Assembly (NCBI RefSeq): GCF_002573715.1 | Contig: NZ_PDHM01000020.1 | Span: 124,001 to 188,000 of the forward strand | Length of the DNA: 64,000 bases | DNA from: Paenibacillus sp. EZ-K15 | GTDB lineage: Bacteria; Bacillota; Bacilli; Paenibacillales; Paenibacillaceae | Direction of reading: 5' to 3' | Shown: positions 52,080-61,636 of the stretch, piece by piece | Layout: every line of letters begins with the position of its first letter | Position numbering within the stretch: position 1 is the stretch's first letter | Position numbers and translations under genes: made by a program | Notes under the pieces: model-generated | Told to the model about the DNA's origin: nothing | What the model saw: only the letters and a program-made list of their open reading frames with translations | Database searches by the model: none

Positions 52080-53783
52080 TTAAAACACCTGAACTAATCG
52101 CACCGAACGAAGCTTCACGGCAGCCGCCTGCCAAATTTCCGGTCCGAAAGGTTTCGGCTTCGCAAGCTTGGTCGATAAGGTCAATGCATACGTACCTGGA
52201 TTGTCAATGACGATTCGCCCGATCGATGACTGAACCTCGGTATACGGATGCTGGCAGGATATGGAGTCGCTGACGACCTTATCCTCTTGAGGAACACACG
52301 CAATCGTCTGCTCTGCTGCCCGTACGGTGACTTCATGATCATATTCCTTTTCCCAAACGGCATCGGATCTTTTAAAGTTGACGAGTTTGACTTCATATAT
52401 GCCGGACGACGACGCCTTAAAGGTCCACCGGGCCTCGTTCATCCCGTTGCCTGTCGTTATGTCCGACAGTACAAGATCCAAATGAATTGCGCCCTCCGCC
52501 TGTTGGATAAAACTCCGATCTACATCGATCCTGCCCTCGACTTCCAATGCAATAACTGATACGTGATCTTCCGGAGGAAGCTCCGGCAATCGGATCCGCA
52601 TCGCGTGATGGTCCGTTTCCGGCCGATAGCTCTGTTGCACGGGAAGACTGCCTGTGCTCGGGTCCGTGAGCAGATAAGCTTTTTCAACCGTATTTCTCAC
52701 CCCGTTCAATACCAGATCTTCCGTTGGCCAATGGCGATTGTACACATGGAGGAAGATCGTATTTCCTTTCACCGTAATCGCCCCCCATTCCAGCTCGTAA
52801 GGGAACGGGCTTGCGCTTGTGCCGTAGACCGCCTCTCCATTTCGCGCCAGCCAACCGCCAACTTTCTCCAGGCGTAGAGCGGATTTTTCCGGAATTATTC
52901 CTGTTTCCGTAGGGCCGACATTGAGCAGCAGATTTCCTCCCTTGCTTACGATGTGCACCAATTTTCGGACCAAAGCATCCGTCGATTTCCATACTTGATC
53001 CTTCGTGCTGTACCCCCACGATTGATTTAGGGTCATCGGCGTCTCCCATTCCCTTGTTTCCTCGCCATGCATCGGGATTTCGTTATCACCCTTGGATTGG
53101 TAGTCTCCGAAATCAGGCCAATGGCTTACCCTGCTGTTAATCAGGCATTCGGGCTGAAGCTCGCGGATCATGTTCACCATCGCTTCGCTCTCCTTCTTCG
53201 ACAATCCGCCGGATGTGTCGAACCAGAGCAGGCCGACCGGACCGTATTCCGTCAGCAGCTCGCGTACTTGTCCCTTCGCTTTATGGTTCCAGTAACTGAA
53301 GAACGCTTTCTTCTCCAGCTCGTAGTCCCACAGATTGTTAAACGTATCATGGAGCGCATGCGGATGGTGCCAATCAATGACATGCGAATAGTAAAAGCAG
53401 AGGCGGATTCCTTCCTCCCTGCAGGCCTCGGATAATTCCTTCAACGCATCCCGGCCGAATGGAGAAGCATCCACGATATTGAACGGGTCCGTCCGTGAAT
53501 GGTACATGGCGAAGCCATCGTGATGTTTGGCTGTAATGACGATATATTTCATGCCTGCCCTTTTGGCGCAATTCACCCAAGCTTTGGCATCAAACTGTGT
53601 CGGATTGAATTCCTCGGCAAGTTTCTCATATTCCTTTACCGGTATTTTGTTGGCATACATGACCCACTCCCCTTTGCCAAGCAGCGAATATACCCCCCAG
53701 TGGATGAACATGCCGAATTTGGCATCCTTCCACCACTGCATCCGGTTCTTCCTTTCCGTTACGATCTCTAATGAGTCAGCCAT
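52080..53783 (-). CDS. Alpha-L-fucosidase (GH29)
   Basis: A 567-residue enzyme with no signal peptide. The N-terminal TIM barrel begins MQWWKDAKFGMFIHWGVYSL; KYIVITAKHHDGFAMY holds the paired His; GPVGLLWFDTSGG holds the nucleophile Asp in the WFD motif; and SKGGNLLLNVGPTETG is the GH29 box near residue 270. The C-terminal half carries beta-sandwich domains. It removes terminal alpha-L-fucose from imported glycans in the cytoplasm. It follows the LplC-type permease gene by 10 bp in the same operon. Confidence 0.9.
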   Translation of the reverse strand: MADSLEIVTERKNRMQWWKDAKFGMFIHWGVYSLLGKGEWVMYANKIPVKEYEKLAEEFNPTQFDAKAWVNCAKRAGMKYIVITAKHHDGFAMYHSRTDPFNIVDASPFGRDALKELSEACREEGIRLCFYYSHVIDWHHPHALHDTFNNLWDYELEKKAFFSYWNHKAKGQVRELLTEYGPVGLLWFDTSGGLSKKESEAMVNMIRELQPECLINSRVSHWPDFGDYQSKGDNEIPMHGEETREWETPMTLNQSWGYSTKDQVWKSTDALVRKLVHIVSKGGNLLLNVGPTETGIIPEKSALRLEKVGGWLARNGEAVYGTSASPFPYELEWGAITVKGNTIFLHVYNRHWPTEDLVLNGVRNTVEKAYLLTDPSTGSLPVQQSYRPETDHHAMRIRLPELPPEDHVSVIALEVEGRIDVDRSFIQQAEGAIHLDLVLSDITTGNGMNEARWTFKASSSGIYEVKLVNFKRSDAVWEKEYDHEVTVRAAEQTIACVPQEDKVVSDSISCQHPYTEVQSSIGRIVIDNPGTYALTLSTKLAKPKPFGPEIWQAAAVKLRSVRLVQVF

Positions 53784-53793
53784 CGTTCTCCTC

Positions 53794-54672
53794 CTATTCC
53801 TTAATGGCGCCGATCAAAACGCCTTTGACGAAATATTTTTGCAAAAACGGATACAGAAGCAGGATCGGCAATGTGGATACGATAATCGTTGCATATTTAA
53901 TGGTGTCCGCGATCGCCATCCGGTCTCCCGAGGCTTCCGTCATCATGCTGTCCGTTGTATTGGTTATGAGAATTTCCCGTAGCACGAGCTGGAGCGGGAA
54001 TAGCTCCCGGTCCCTTAGATAGATGAGCGCCCCGAAATATGAATTCCAGTGCCCTACGGCATACCATAGAATCATGACGGCGATAACGGGCATGGACAGC
54101 GGAATAATGATCCGGAACAGAATGATCAGATCGTTCGCACCGTCGATTTTCGCCGACTCCTCAAGACTAATCGGGACGGACTGAAAGGCGGTCCGCATAA
54201 TGATCATATTGAACGTGCCAATCATCCCGGGGATCAGCATCGCCCAGATCGTGTTCAGCATCCCCAGGTTATTGATCAGCAGATAAGTCGGAATTAGGCC
54301 GCCGCCGAAAAACATGGTGATGACGATCAGCATCATCAAGAGATTTTTGAAGTACAGGTTTCTGCGGGACAGCACGTAAGCACCGATCGCCGTGGCCACC
54401 AGATTGATGGCTGTACCCGCCGCGACGTAGATCAGCGTGTTCCGATATCCCGTCGTAATCATCGGATTGTTAAACACCGCCTTATAGGCTTCGAAGTTAA
54501 TATCAAGCGGAGCGAACAGCAGCCCCCGGTGTTGGGCCAATGAAGCGGGATCGCTGAACGAAGCGAAGGCAACATACACGAACGGATATAAGGTGACGAA
54601 GCAGAGGCCCGTCAGGATCAACGCGTTCAAACAGACGAAGGTTAACTCTCCTGCGGATCGTTTGTTAGCCAT
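53794..54672 (-). CDS. Carbohydrate ABC transporter permease (LplC type)
   Basis: A 292-residue permease with six helices. The EAA loop reads SVPISLEESAKIDGANDLII (about residues 180-199). LLYPFLQKYFVKGVLIGAIKE is the family C terminus. I chose ATG 54672 with GAGGAGG upstream; an ATG seven codons earlier lies inside the preceding gene. It pairs with the LplB-type partner; no ATPase gene is nearby. Confidence 0.9.
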   Translation of the reverse strand: MANKRSAGELTFVCLNALILTGLCFVTLYPFVYVAFASFSDPASLAQHRGLLFAPLDINFEAYKAVFNNPMITTGYRNTLIYVAAGTAINLVATAIGAYVLSRRNLYFKNLLMMLIVITMFFGGGLIPTYLLINNLGMLNTIWAMLIPGMIGTFNMIIMRTAFQSVPISLEESAKIDGANDLIILFRIIIPLSMPVIAVMILWYAVGHWNSYFGALIYLRDRELFPLQLVLREILITNTTDSMMTEASGDRMAIADTIKYATIIVSTLPILLLYPFLQKYFVKGVLIGAIKE

Positions 54673-54686
54673 GAACGCCCTCCTCT

Positions 54687-55634
54687 CTACCACAGTTTAT
54701 GTTCGCTGACCCGCTTGCTGATCGAGTTCGCGAGTACAAGCAGGATGAAGCTGACAACCGAATTAAATAATCCAACGGCGGTCGTGAAACCGTAATCCGT
54801 CTCCAGAACCCCTCTCCGGTAGACAAAGGTCGAGATCACGTCTGCCGTTTCATAAGTAAGCGGGCTGTACATCAGCAATACTTTTTCGCTGCCAACACTA
54901 AGCATGGAGCCCATATTGAGAATGAAAATGATGATGATCGTTGGCAGCATGCCCGGCAGCGTGATGTGCAGCATTTGTTTCCACCGGCCTGCCCCGTCCA
55001 TCTTGGCAGCTTCGTAAAGGGTCGGGTCAATGGTGGCGATGGCGGCAAGATAAATGATCGAACCCCAGCCTACGCCTTGCCAAATGCCGGAGCCGACATA
55101 TATCGTACGGAACCAGCTGGCCTCGCTCATGAACGGAATCGATTCGATGCCGAAAAAGCCCAGAATCTGATTCACCAAGCCATCTCTTGCAAGAAAATCG
55201 AACATGATCCCTGTCACCACGACGATGGATACGAAATGCGGCAAATATGATATCGTCTGAACCGTACGCTTAAAAAGCCGGCTGCGGATTTCGTTCAGCA
55301 GCAGGGCAAGAATAATCGGTGCCGGAAACGCGAAGATAAGCTCATAGACATTGATCAGCACCGTATTGCGCAGAAGGCGTTCGAAATAATAGCTGTTAAA
55401 GAAATTGCGGAAATGCTCAAATCCGATCCACTCGCTTCCCCAGATGCCATCGGCAATGCTGAAATCTTTGAAAGCCATCAAGAGACCGTACATGGGTCCG
55501 TAGTGGAAGACGGCATAGTATAGAATGACGGGAAGCGCCAGTATATAAACGAATTTATTCCTTCTCAAATCGTTCGCAATCGTTGTCCATTTCCCTTTGC
55601 GATACTCGAAGGGATTATCCTGGGTTGTAGACAA
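54687..55634 (-). CDS. Carbohydrate ABC transporter permease (LplB type)
   Basis: A 315-residue permease. ALPVILYYAVFHYGPMYGLL starts the first helix and the EAA loop is DPTLYEAAKMDGAGRWKQML. I chose TTG 55634 because GGAGGGAGG lies upstream at correct spacing, whereas the longer frame overlaps the binding-protein gene and has no site. It forms the importer with the LplC-type permease and LplA-type binding protein. Confidence 0.88.
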   Translation of the reverse strand: MSTTQDNPFEYRKGKWTTIANDLRRNKFVYILALPVILYYAVFHYGPMYGLLMAFKDFSIADGIWGSEWIGFEHFRNFFNSYYFERLLRNTVLINVYELIFAFPAPIILALLLNEIRSRLFKRTVQTISYLPHFVSIVVVTGIMFDFLARDGLVNQILGFFGIESIPFMSEASWFRTIYVGSGIWQGVGWGSIIYLAAIATIDPTLYEAAKMDGAGRWKQMLHITLPGMLPTIIIIFILNMGSMLSVGSEKVLLMYSPLTYETADVISTFVYRRGVLETDYGFTTAVGLFNSVVSFILLVLANSISKRVSEHKLW

Positions 55635-55722
55635 TCGAATCCCTCCCTCCAAAATGATTGATATTACAGCGCCAAGAGCGGCGGAGACTGCAGATTTCCG
55701 CCGCTTCAGGACGTTTAACCGT

Positions 55723-57330
55723 TTACCGTTTACCGTAACGCTCCAAGGCTTTTTGCTGTATTTCCAGAGCTTCGGCAAGACCCATGGATTCAATGGTTTT
55801 CACATACTTGTCAAACTGATCCAAAGGCTCGGCGCCCATGACGAACTTCAAGTACATCTCGTCCTTGTATGTGTTGATGTCCGTCATGATTGAAGCATAG
55901 CGGCTGCTCTCGGATTGGGTCGGCGTTGTGCGCGGCATTTTCTTTTCCATGGTCGGCTCTGCCCAGATGATCTTGGACTCCAGCTGATCCGGCTCGGTCG
56001 TGTATTGTTGATCGAATCGTATATCAAGCATGAACGGTCCGCTGAAGGTTGCGCGGTTATGCTTGGACATGGACTGGATCAATGGCAGTCCGGAAGGATC
56101 TTTCAATACTTCGGGCTTAAATATCGGCTTGCCGTCCTCCATCGCGTAGCTGACGCCCTCTTTTCCGAAATTAAACAACAGGGTGCCTTCCTCGGAATAG
56201 CCGTAATCCAGCCACTTCACCGTTTCAATCGGGTTTTTGTTGCTGGTGGTAACGGCTGCCCCGATTCCGTTAAATGCATAATCCTTATATCCCCAAATCT
56301 GCTTATCGCCTTGGTTCATCACAGGATATGGGGCTGCCACCAATCTGAAGTTCGGATCTTTATCCTTCATCAGCGTTCCATACTTGCCAATCCCGCTGCC
56401 GGTGTATAGAATCGCTGATCCGATCTGCCCGCCCGTAATCTTGGCCTCCAGCATTTTCTCATCGGTCGTCGCAAAGTCCTGATCAAGTAAGCCTTCCTTG
56501 TACCACTGGTTCATGAGCGTCAGGAATTCCTTGAACCTCGGGTCCGTCGGGCCGTATTTAACCTGTCCTTCCTCTTGGTAAAATCCGGCATTAATTCCCC
56601 ATGCCCCGAGAAAAGCGGTCGTTGTATCGACATCTCCTTTCGTCAGATACAAGGGAATCTCATCCGCCTTGCCATTGCCGTTCGGATCTTGTTCCTTAAA
56701 AGCCTTCAACACGTTGTACCATTCATCAATCGTTGTCGGCATCGAAAGCCCCAGCTTATCTAACCAATCCTGCCGGACCGTCGGTCCGAGAAATACCTTA
56801 AGCTTGTCGTCGGTGCGCAGGAACGGGAACACATATATGCTGCCGTCATCGGTCGTAATTTCCTTCTTCCACTCCGGATGCTCCTCAAGCACTTTTTTAA
56901 AGTTCGGGGCGTATTGGTCGATCAAATCATTGAGTTTGATGATTTTGCCGTCCTTGATCGCCTTCTCCGGTCCCCCCGGGTAACCGGCCCATGAATATTC
57001 GATCACGTCCGGGAGCTTATCCGAGGTCATCATGAGGTTGAACTGCTCCGTAGCCTGCTGGCCCTGCGGAGGATGCTGAAAATCCACTTTCACCCCGGTT
57101 ATCCTCTCCAGTTCCTTATAAGCCTCGATTTCGTTATAACTCTTCATCGTAGCGGACACTTGGCTAACGATTTGCACCCAATACGTCAGTTCCGATAGAA
57201 CCGGAGGGGATTCCGGGTCCAACGCTGCCTCCGGTTGTTCCTTGGCAGAGCCGCCGCAGCCTGCCGCTGTAATGGCCATGGTGGCGGCAAGCAAAACCAT
57301 CCAGAATACTTTAAACCTGTTGACCTTCAT
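55723..57330 (-). CDS. Extracellular solute-binding lipoprotein (LplA type)
   Basis: A 535-residue family-1 binding protein of the long LplA group. The signal peptide ends in the lipobox ITAAGCGG. The body has TGVKVDFQHPPQGQQATEQF, LPDVIEYSWAGYPGG and WYNVLKAFKEQDPNGNGKAD-E, the last typical of the group's Asp/Asn-rich calcium-like loop. It delivers an oligosaccharide to the two permeases. The AraC regulator and the GH29 and GH88 enzymes share the operon, pointing to fucosylated and uronic-acid-bearing glycans. ATG 57330 sits 9 nt after GGGAGG. Confidence 0.88.
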   Translation of the reverse strand: MKVNRFKVFWMVLLAATMAITAAGCGGSAKEQPEAALDPESPPVLSELTYWVQIVSQVSATMKSYNEIEAYKELERITGVKVDFQHPPQGQQATEQFNLMMTSDKLPDVIEYSWAGYPGGPEKAIKDGKIIKLNDLIDQYAPNFKKVLEEHPEWKKEITTDDGSIYVFPFLRTDDKLKVFLGPTVRQDWLDKLGLSMPTTIDEWYNVLKAFKEQDPNGNGKADEIPLYLTKGDVDTTTAFLGAWGINAGFYQEEGQVKYGPTDPRFKEFLTLMNQWYKEGLLDQDFATTDEKMLEAKITGGQIGSAILYTGSGIGKYGTLMKDKDPNFRLVAAPYPVMNQGDKQIWGYKDYAFNGIGAAVTTSNKNPIETVKWLDYGYSEEGTLLFNFGKEGVSYAMEDGKPIFKPEVLKDPSGLPLIQSMSKHNRATFSGPFMLDIRFDQQYTTEPDQLESKIIWAEPTMEKKMPRTTPTQSESSRYASIMTDINTYKDEMYLKFVMGAEPLDQFDKYVKTIESMGLAEALEIQQKALERYGKR

Positions 57331-57385
57331 TATCATTTGCCTCCCTTTTCATTTGCATGTTGTGTGCACTTCTGGTTTGTTAAGC

Positions 57386-57458
57386 ACCACCTTACTGAAC
57401 ATTTTGGTGATTGAACACTGCCGTGTTTTCTAATTGTGCAATATATTTTTAAGGTGGT
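57386..57458. repeat. Inverted repeat upstream of the LplA-type gene
   Basis: ACCACCTTA (57386-57394) and TAAGGTGGT (57450-57458) form a 9-bp inverted repeat, 55 bp apart, in the promoter region of the importer operon. It may be a regulator-binding pair; function unknown. Confidence 0.45.
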
Positions 57459-57521
57459 ACATTGTCTAAATTTAATCTTGGACTGATTTATTTAATGATG
57501 GATGGCCACTACAGAAATGAA

Positions 57522-57542
57522 GGGCGGCCGAAACGGCCGCCC
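57522..57542. terminator. Terminator after the M60 peptidase gene
   Basis: GGGCGGCCG and CGGCCGCCC pair perfectly around AAA, 6 bp after the peptidase stop codon. The T run (TTTT) is on the plus-strand side; on the minus strand only TTC follows. Confidence 0.7.
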
Positions 57543-57548
57543 TTTTCA

Positions 57549-60500
57549 TCAATATAAGCTGCTAGGAAGCGAAGCCGAACTGCGGCTTCGGATGTAGTCT
57601 ATGTCTCCAAGAAGAAGCTCCGCGAAGCCGAAATCGATATGCTTGCCTTGCTGCGCTTTGATGGCATTCTCCAGTGAAGTCAGCGCTTCTTCGGCAGCTT
57701 CGCTTCCGGCCGGATGCTGCTGGAGATCCGAGATTTTGGCCAATAAGCTTTGGGAGATACCACGATTATCGATCCATCCCTTCTCTTCCCCTGCTCTCAC
57801 GATATCGTCGAGCTGTTCCTGGTCGACAACGACTTCGAATGGGTATTCGCGAACCGTGATATTCCCTGCTGCATCTTCTGCCGATATCCGAAGAGTGTGC
57901 GGTCCGGCCGTTAGCGTTAACGCTTCTACAACCAGCGTATCAGGAGCTTCCTTACCATCCAGCTCCAAGGCGATATTGGATACACCGCTTAATGTGTCCG
58001 AGATTTGAGGCGAAATGGTGATATGCTCAGTTTGGTATACGGATTGGGTCACGTTTGCCGTGATTTCCGGCCCGGTCCGGTCGATCTTCACCGTCTTGGA
58101 AGCTTCGTCGCTTGTCACGCCCGACATAGCGGCCGCTCGGGCATGTAACGTTGTCTGGCCTTCCGCTTCTACAAGTATGGGAGCCGTGTAATCCGTCCAT
58201 TTGCCTTCGGATCCGATCTTGTACTGGCTTCGCATGCCCGCCGCTTCAGCTTCCGCTGTCATGGCAACGGTGACCTTCACCGATTCACGGTTCCACTCGG
58301 TGTCCATGTCGGCCTTAATCTCGGGAGGAGCGTTCAGCATATTCGTCTCCCGTAGCCGCCATACTTCCTGCGAAGGCATCGGCAGATTCAGGGCGTCAAC
58401 GCGGGAACGAACCTCATCTTTGGAATACGGCAGGGCCCATTTGTCAAAGAATTCCGTCAGATTCTCGCCTGCGATTGTGGATGCCATGACCACAAACGTA
58501 TCGATCTCCTCTTGGTTCGTCGCAGGCAGCTCCGACGCCGGCAGCTCCCGGTAGGCCTTGTGAAGCTCGGCGTAAAAATCCCATCCATAAGCCAGGGAAA
58601 GCTGGCGGAACATCACGAGATAGCCGAAGAGATCCAACTGGCCCGAGGCGCCGAACGACCTGCCCGGAAGATCGCTTTCGATATATTCAAACGCTAAGTC
58701 ATAGAAATCTTTCCCATCGGCATTGCGAATCAATAAGTTGCTGCTGTTGCCGAATTTCTCTTGGACGTATAAGGAGTAAATATTTACCGTGATTTCACCC
58801 GTTACGTTCCAGTTCCAGGCTCCTTGCTGATATTCGTGGCCGGTCTCGTGCCAGAAGCCCCATCCTCCCTGAGTAACTCGGGATATGTCCACGGCATGGC
58901 CCGCTGAAGGATCGATGTGGAACATGATCGGATAGCCGGCATGCATATAACCCGCACTAATTTGACGATCCGCAACGTAACGGAACGGAAGGTCTATACT
59001 CTTATGGGGAAGCGGTTGATTTGGGGAGAGTCCTGCGACTTCCTCTGTGTAGTCCACGATCGCGTCCCACTTCTCCAATAATTGCTGCGGATCTCCAAGC
59101 TGCCTGATATACTCGGACGGAAGCGTCAAGATCACTCTGCGTCCTTGAAGTTCTGACCATGGAGAAGGATAATATCGAATCGCATCTTCCCATTCGTCAG
59201 AAGAGGTCTCACCAAGGATATAATACGGAGCACGAACTCCCCCGCTGATTTCAATATTCTTCTCAACGCCAGGCTGCAGCTTGGTCGGAATCAGGTAAAT
59301 CAGACCGCCATAAGGGCTGCGAATCCGATTTTCACCCGGAAGGAGCGGCTTTCGCTGCGTTATGACCGGAGGTCGTTCCCATTCCGTTTTACTTGTCAAA
59401 TTGTCCGTGTGTGCCCCAACCTGCACATCCAGATGCTGCGTGCCTTCAGGGACCTGAACCGTTACCCAATCTCCGGCCGGCGCGTACAGCCCCGTGCTGA
59501 TCCAATTCTTCGGAACCGTCCCTTGACGTAAATAGTCAAAGGTTGAATAATCAAAATTCACGTGAACGGATTGTCCCGTCACTCGCGGGGCGTCCGCCGG
59601 AACAGCTCCAGGAAATTGATCGGCATAAGGGGATTTGGGGGCCGTCAGATCATTGCCGATCCGCCCCAATTGAAATGCTAACAATGCACTGGTATAGGGC
59701 GCTTTGGAACGGTCCAGCGGAAACGTAAGCTGGGACTCCAAATCGCTGGCATCCTGCTCGATCACGGCATACAGCGGACTTTGAGGGGTGATGCTGCTGA
59801 CGGTTCCACCTGTCACCGAAGCGATGACCTGCAGCTTCTTATCCGCGCCGGCGCCAGGCCGCCCGACGTTCACCTGATCCGGTGACAGCGTTCCTGCCTC
59901 AATCGCTTCGGCCTGCTCCAGCAGCTTTAGCGAATGATAATTGGCGGATTGCTCCGTCGTCAGTTTAGGCAGGGTTTCCGTTCGAGTCGATGCCGTATTG
60001 TTCATTAAGCCTAGGCCCATCCGGTTCAAAAGACGCTGTACCGGGAAATCCTCACTGAGCCTACCCGACCGGCCTTCATATGCATTCCCGAGAAAGACAT
60101 GCGGATACTGCTCCATCACCCAGCCCTTTAAGGGAACAACGACATGACCGCCTTGCGCGACGTAGTCCTCGAGGACGTCGACCTCACTATCCTTCAAGGT
60201 GCCGTCAACATAAGCTACGGGGTAGCGGGACGGATCCAAGTGCTCAGGCGTGAATTGCTCCAACCGGACCAGATCGATCGGCACATCGGTTTCGATGGTA
60301 TAATTCTTCCACGTTGCCGACAACATGGGCAATCGGCCCTTGCCTTCCAATGCCTCCTGATAGGTCAACGTCTCGGAATCCTCGGTCAGCCACAGGAGGA
60401 TGTTACGGGCCACCGTCTTCCGCTCATCGGTAATATCGGAGGTAAACTTGAAATAGGAATCGTCACCTGCAACAACGACTTTGCCTTTTCCGTAACGGGC

Positions 60501-60809
60501 AGCCGCGAGAATCGGCGTCGTATCGGGGTTCACCGCCAGGACGAAGGCTTGATCTCCGATGGCAGCTACTCCCCCGTTATACGTGGCCGATACCGTCGGA
60601 TAACCGGACAAACCCTTGTAAATAACATCAAGATCCTGTTGAGTCGCCATATTCGCGGCGGTGTTCGAGTCTAATACATGAACATCAGCCTGCTCTGTCA
60701 TACCATCGGCCGCCATCAGTGTCTTTCCTGCTGGCGGAACGGCCACAAGCGCGCACGCAACTGCCAATAACAGCTTCAACCACTTTTTGGTGTGGAAACC
60801 CATAGTCAA
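57549..60809 (-). CDS. Secreted M60-family metallopeptidase (mucinase/enhancin type)
   Basis: A protein of about 1086 residues. A signal peptide precedes an N-terminal domain (to about 300) seen in bacterial M60 proteins, with AARYGKGKVVVAGDDSYFKF. The peptidase domain carries WHETGHEYQQ (HExxH at about 654-658) and the third ligand Glu in VTGEITVNIYSLYV, the HExxH-X(8-28)-E signature of M60. Two Ig/OmpL47-like domains (YKIGSEGKWTDYTAPILVEA) and a FIVAR-like helical tail follow. M60 enzymes cut O-glycosylated mucin proteins. TTG 60809 is 8 nt after AAAGGAG; ATG 60803 is the alternative. Confidence 0.88.
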   Translation of the reverse strand: MTMGFHTKKWLKLLLAVACALVAVPPAGKTLMAADGMTEQADVHVLDSNTAANMATQQDLDVIYKGLSGYPTVSATYNGGVAAIGDQAFVLAVNPDTTPILAAARYGKGKVVVAGDDSYFKFTSDITDERKTVARNILLWLTEDSETLTYQEALEGKGRLPMLSATWKNYTIETDVPIDLVRLEQFTPEHLDPSRYPVAYVDGTLKDSEVDVLEDYVAQGGHVVVPLKGWVMEQYPHVFLGNAYEGRSGRLSEDFPVQRLLNRMGLGLMNNTASTRTETLPKLTTEQSANYHSLKLLEQAEAIEAGTLSPDQVNVGRPGAGADKKLQVIASVTGGTVSSITPQSPLYAVIEQDASDLESQLTFPLDRSKAPYTSALLAFQLGRIGNDLTAPKSPYADQFPGAVPADAPRVTGQSVHVNFDYSTFDYLRQGTVPKNWISTGLYAPAGDWVTVQVPEGTQHLDVQVGAHTDNLTSKTEWERPPVITQRKPLLPGENRIRSPYGGLIYLIPTKLQPGVEKNIEISGGVRAPYYILGETSSDEWEDAIRYYPSPWSELQGRRVILTLPSEYIRQLGDPQQLLEKWDAIVDYTEEVAGLSPNQPLPHKSIDLPFRYVADRQISAGYMHAGYPIMFHIDPSAGHAVDISRVTQGGWGFWHETGHEYQQGAWNWNVTGEITVNIYSLYVQEKFGNSSNLLIRNADGKDFYDLAFEYIESDLPGRSFGASGQLDLFGYLVMFRQLSLAYGWDFYAELHKAYRELPASELPATNQEEIDTFVVMASTIAGENLTEFFDKWALPYSKDEVRSRVDALNLPMPSQEVWRLRETNMLNAPPEIKADMDTEWNRESVKVTVAMTAEAEAAGMRSQYKIGSEGKWTDYTAPILVEAEGQTTLHARAAAMSGVTSDEASKTVKIDRTGPEITANVTQSVYQTEHITISPQISDTLSGVSNIALELDGKEAPDTLVVEALTLTAGPHTLRISAEDAAGNITVREYPFEVVVDQEQLDDIVRAGEEKGWIDNRGISQSLLAKISDLQQHPAGSEAAEEALTSLENAIKAQQGKHIDFGFAELLLGDIDYIRSRSSASLPSSLY

Positions 60810-60915
60810 CCGTTCAACTCCTTTGTCGATGATTTCGTAATTAGCAATGAGAAACGAATAACTTCGATTCCACCTCCCCTGCGATCCCTTTCTCCCCACG
60901 TCCTAAATATAAAAC

Positions 60916-60975
60916 GGCCGCCCGGAACACCATACAGTCGATTTTTAAGATCGGACTGTATTTTTTCCGGACGGC
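60916..60975 (-). terminator. Nested long hairpin after the XRE-cupin gene
   Basis: The outer arms GCCG-CCGGAA / TTCCGG-CGGC enclose inner arms ATACAGTC / GACTGTAT. The structure lies between the XRE-cupin stop and the M60 start and should end the threonine operon. Confidence 0.65.
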
Positions 60976-61033
60976 TCTGCCTTTTTTTAATATTCGGTTG
61001 ACGGTAATCAAGCGGTGTGCCTGTTTCTAATGA

Positions 61034-61603
61034 TCAGCCCCTGGCTGCGGCATCCGCATAGAAGATAATCGTGTAAAATTTCGTTGTTTCATTACCAGGA
61101 TTCACGTACCGATGGGGCCGGTTAGCTGAAAAATGCACAGAGCTTCCGGCAGGGACGGTGTAGCTCTCGTCTTCGCGCCAGAGCTCCAGCTCCCCCTGGT
61201 GCACAAAAATATACTCCTCCACGCCATCATTATGAGCTTCAGATCCGTGATCGCATCCCGGATCCATTATAACCATATAGGACTCAAATTTGGTGCGCAG
61301 GTTGTAGGAGAACAAAGGGTATACCCGGTACGCGCCTTCTGCCTCGTGAAAAGGCTCCACGTCCTCAGGTGATACCACGGTTACTTCGGTTTCCGCCTCT
61401 TCGATGAGCGTGGTAAATGAAATGCCGAGGCCGCTAACGATGCGCCACAATACGGAGATCGTCGGATTGGAATCCCCCCGCTCGATCTGTCCCAGCATGG
61501 CTTTGCTTACACCGGTCAACTCGGCTACGTTATCGAGGCTGAGGCCCCGTGATTTGCGAATGGCTTGCAGATTTCTCCCTACTTTTTTATGAATGGGTTC
61601 CAA
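61034..61603 (-). CDS. XRE-family regulator with cupin sensor domain
   Basis: A 189-residue regulator. Residues 9-63 form a Cro/XRE helix-turn-helix (LQAIRKSRGLSLDNVAELTG, SKAMLGQIERGDSNPTI); residues about 105-185 form a small cupin (DPGCDHGSEAHNDGVEEYIF, VPAGSSVHFSANRPHRYVNP). It follows tdh by 33 bp and probably regulates the kbl-tdh operon. The TATGCAA boxes at the operon promoter are its likely sites; inferred. Confidence 0.88.
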   Translation of the reverse strand: MEPIHKKVGRNLQAIRKSRGLSLDNVAELTGVSKAMLGQIERGDSNPTISVLWRIVSGLGISFTTLIEEAETEVTVVSPEDVEPFHEAEGAYRVYPLFSYNLRTKFESYMVIMDPGCDHGSEAHNDGVEEYIFVHQGELELWREDESYTVPAGSSVHFSANRPHRYVNPGNETTKFYTIIFYADAAARG

Positions 61604-61636
61604 GTGTAACCATATCCTCCTTCTGAAACTAAGCCG

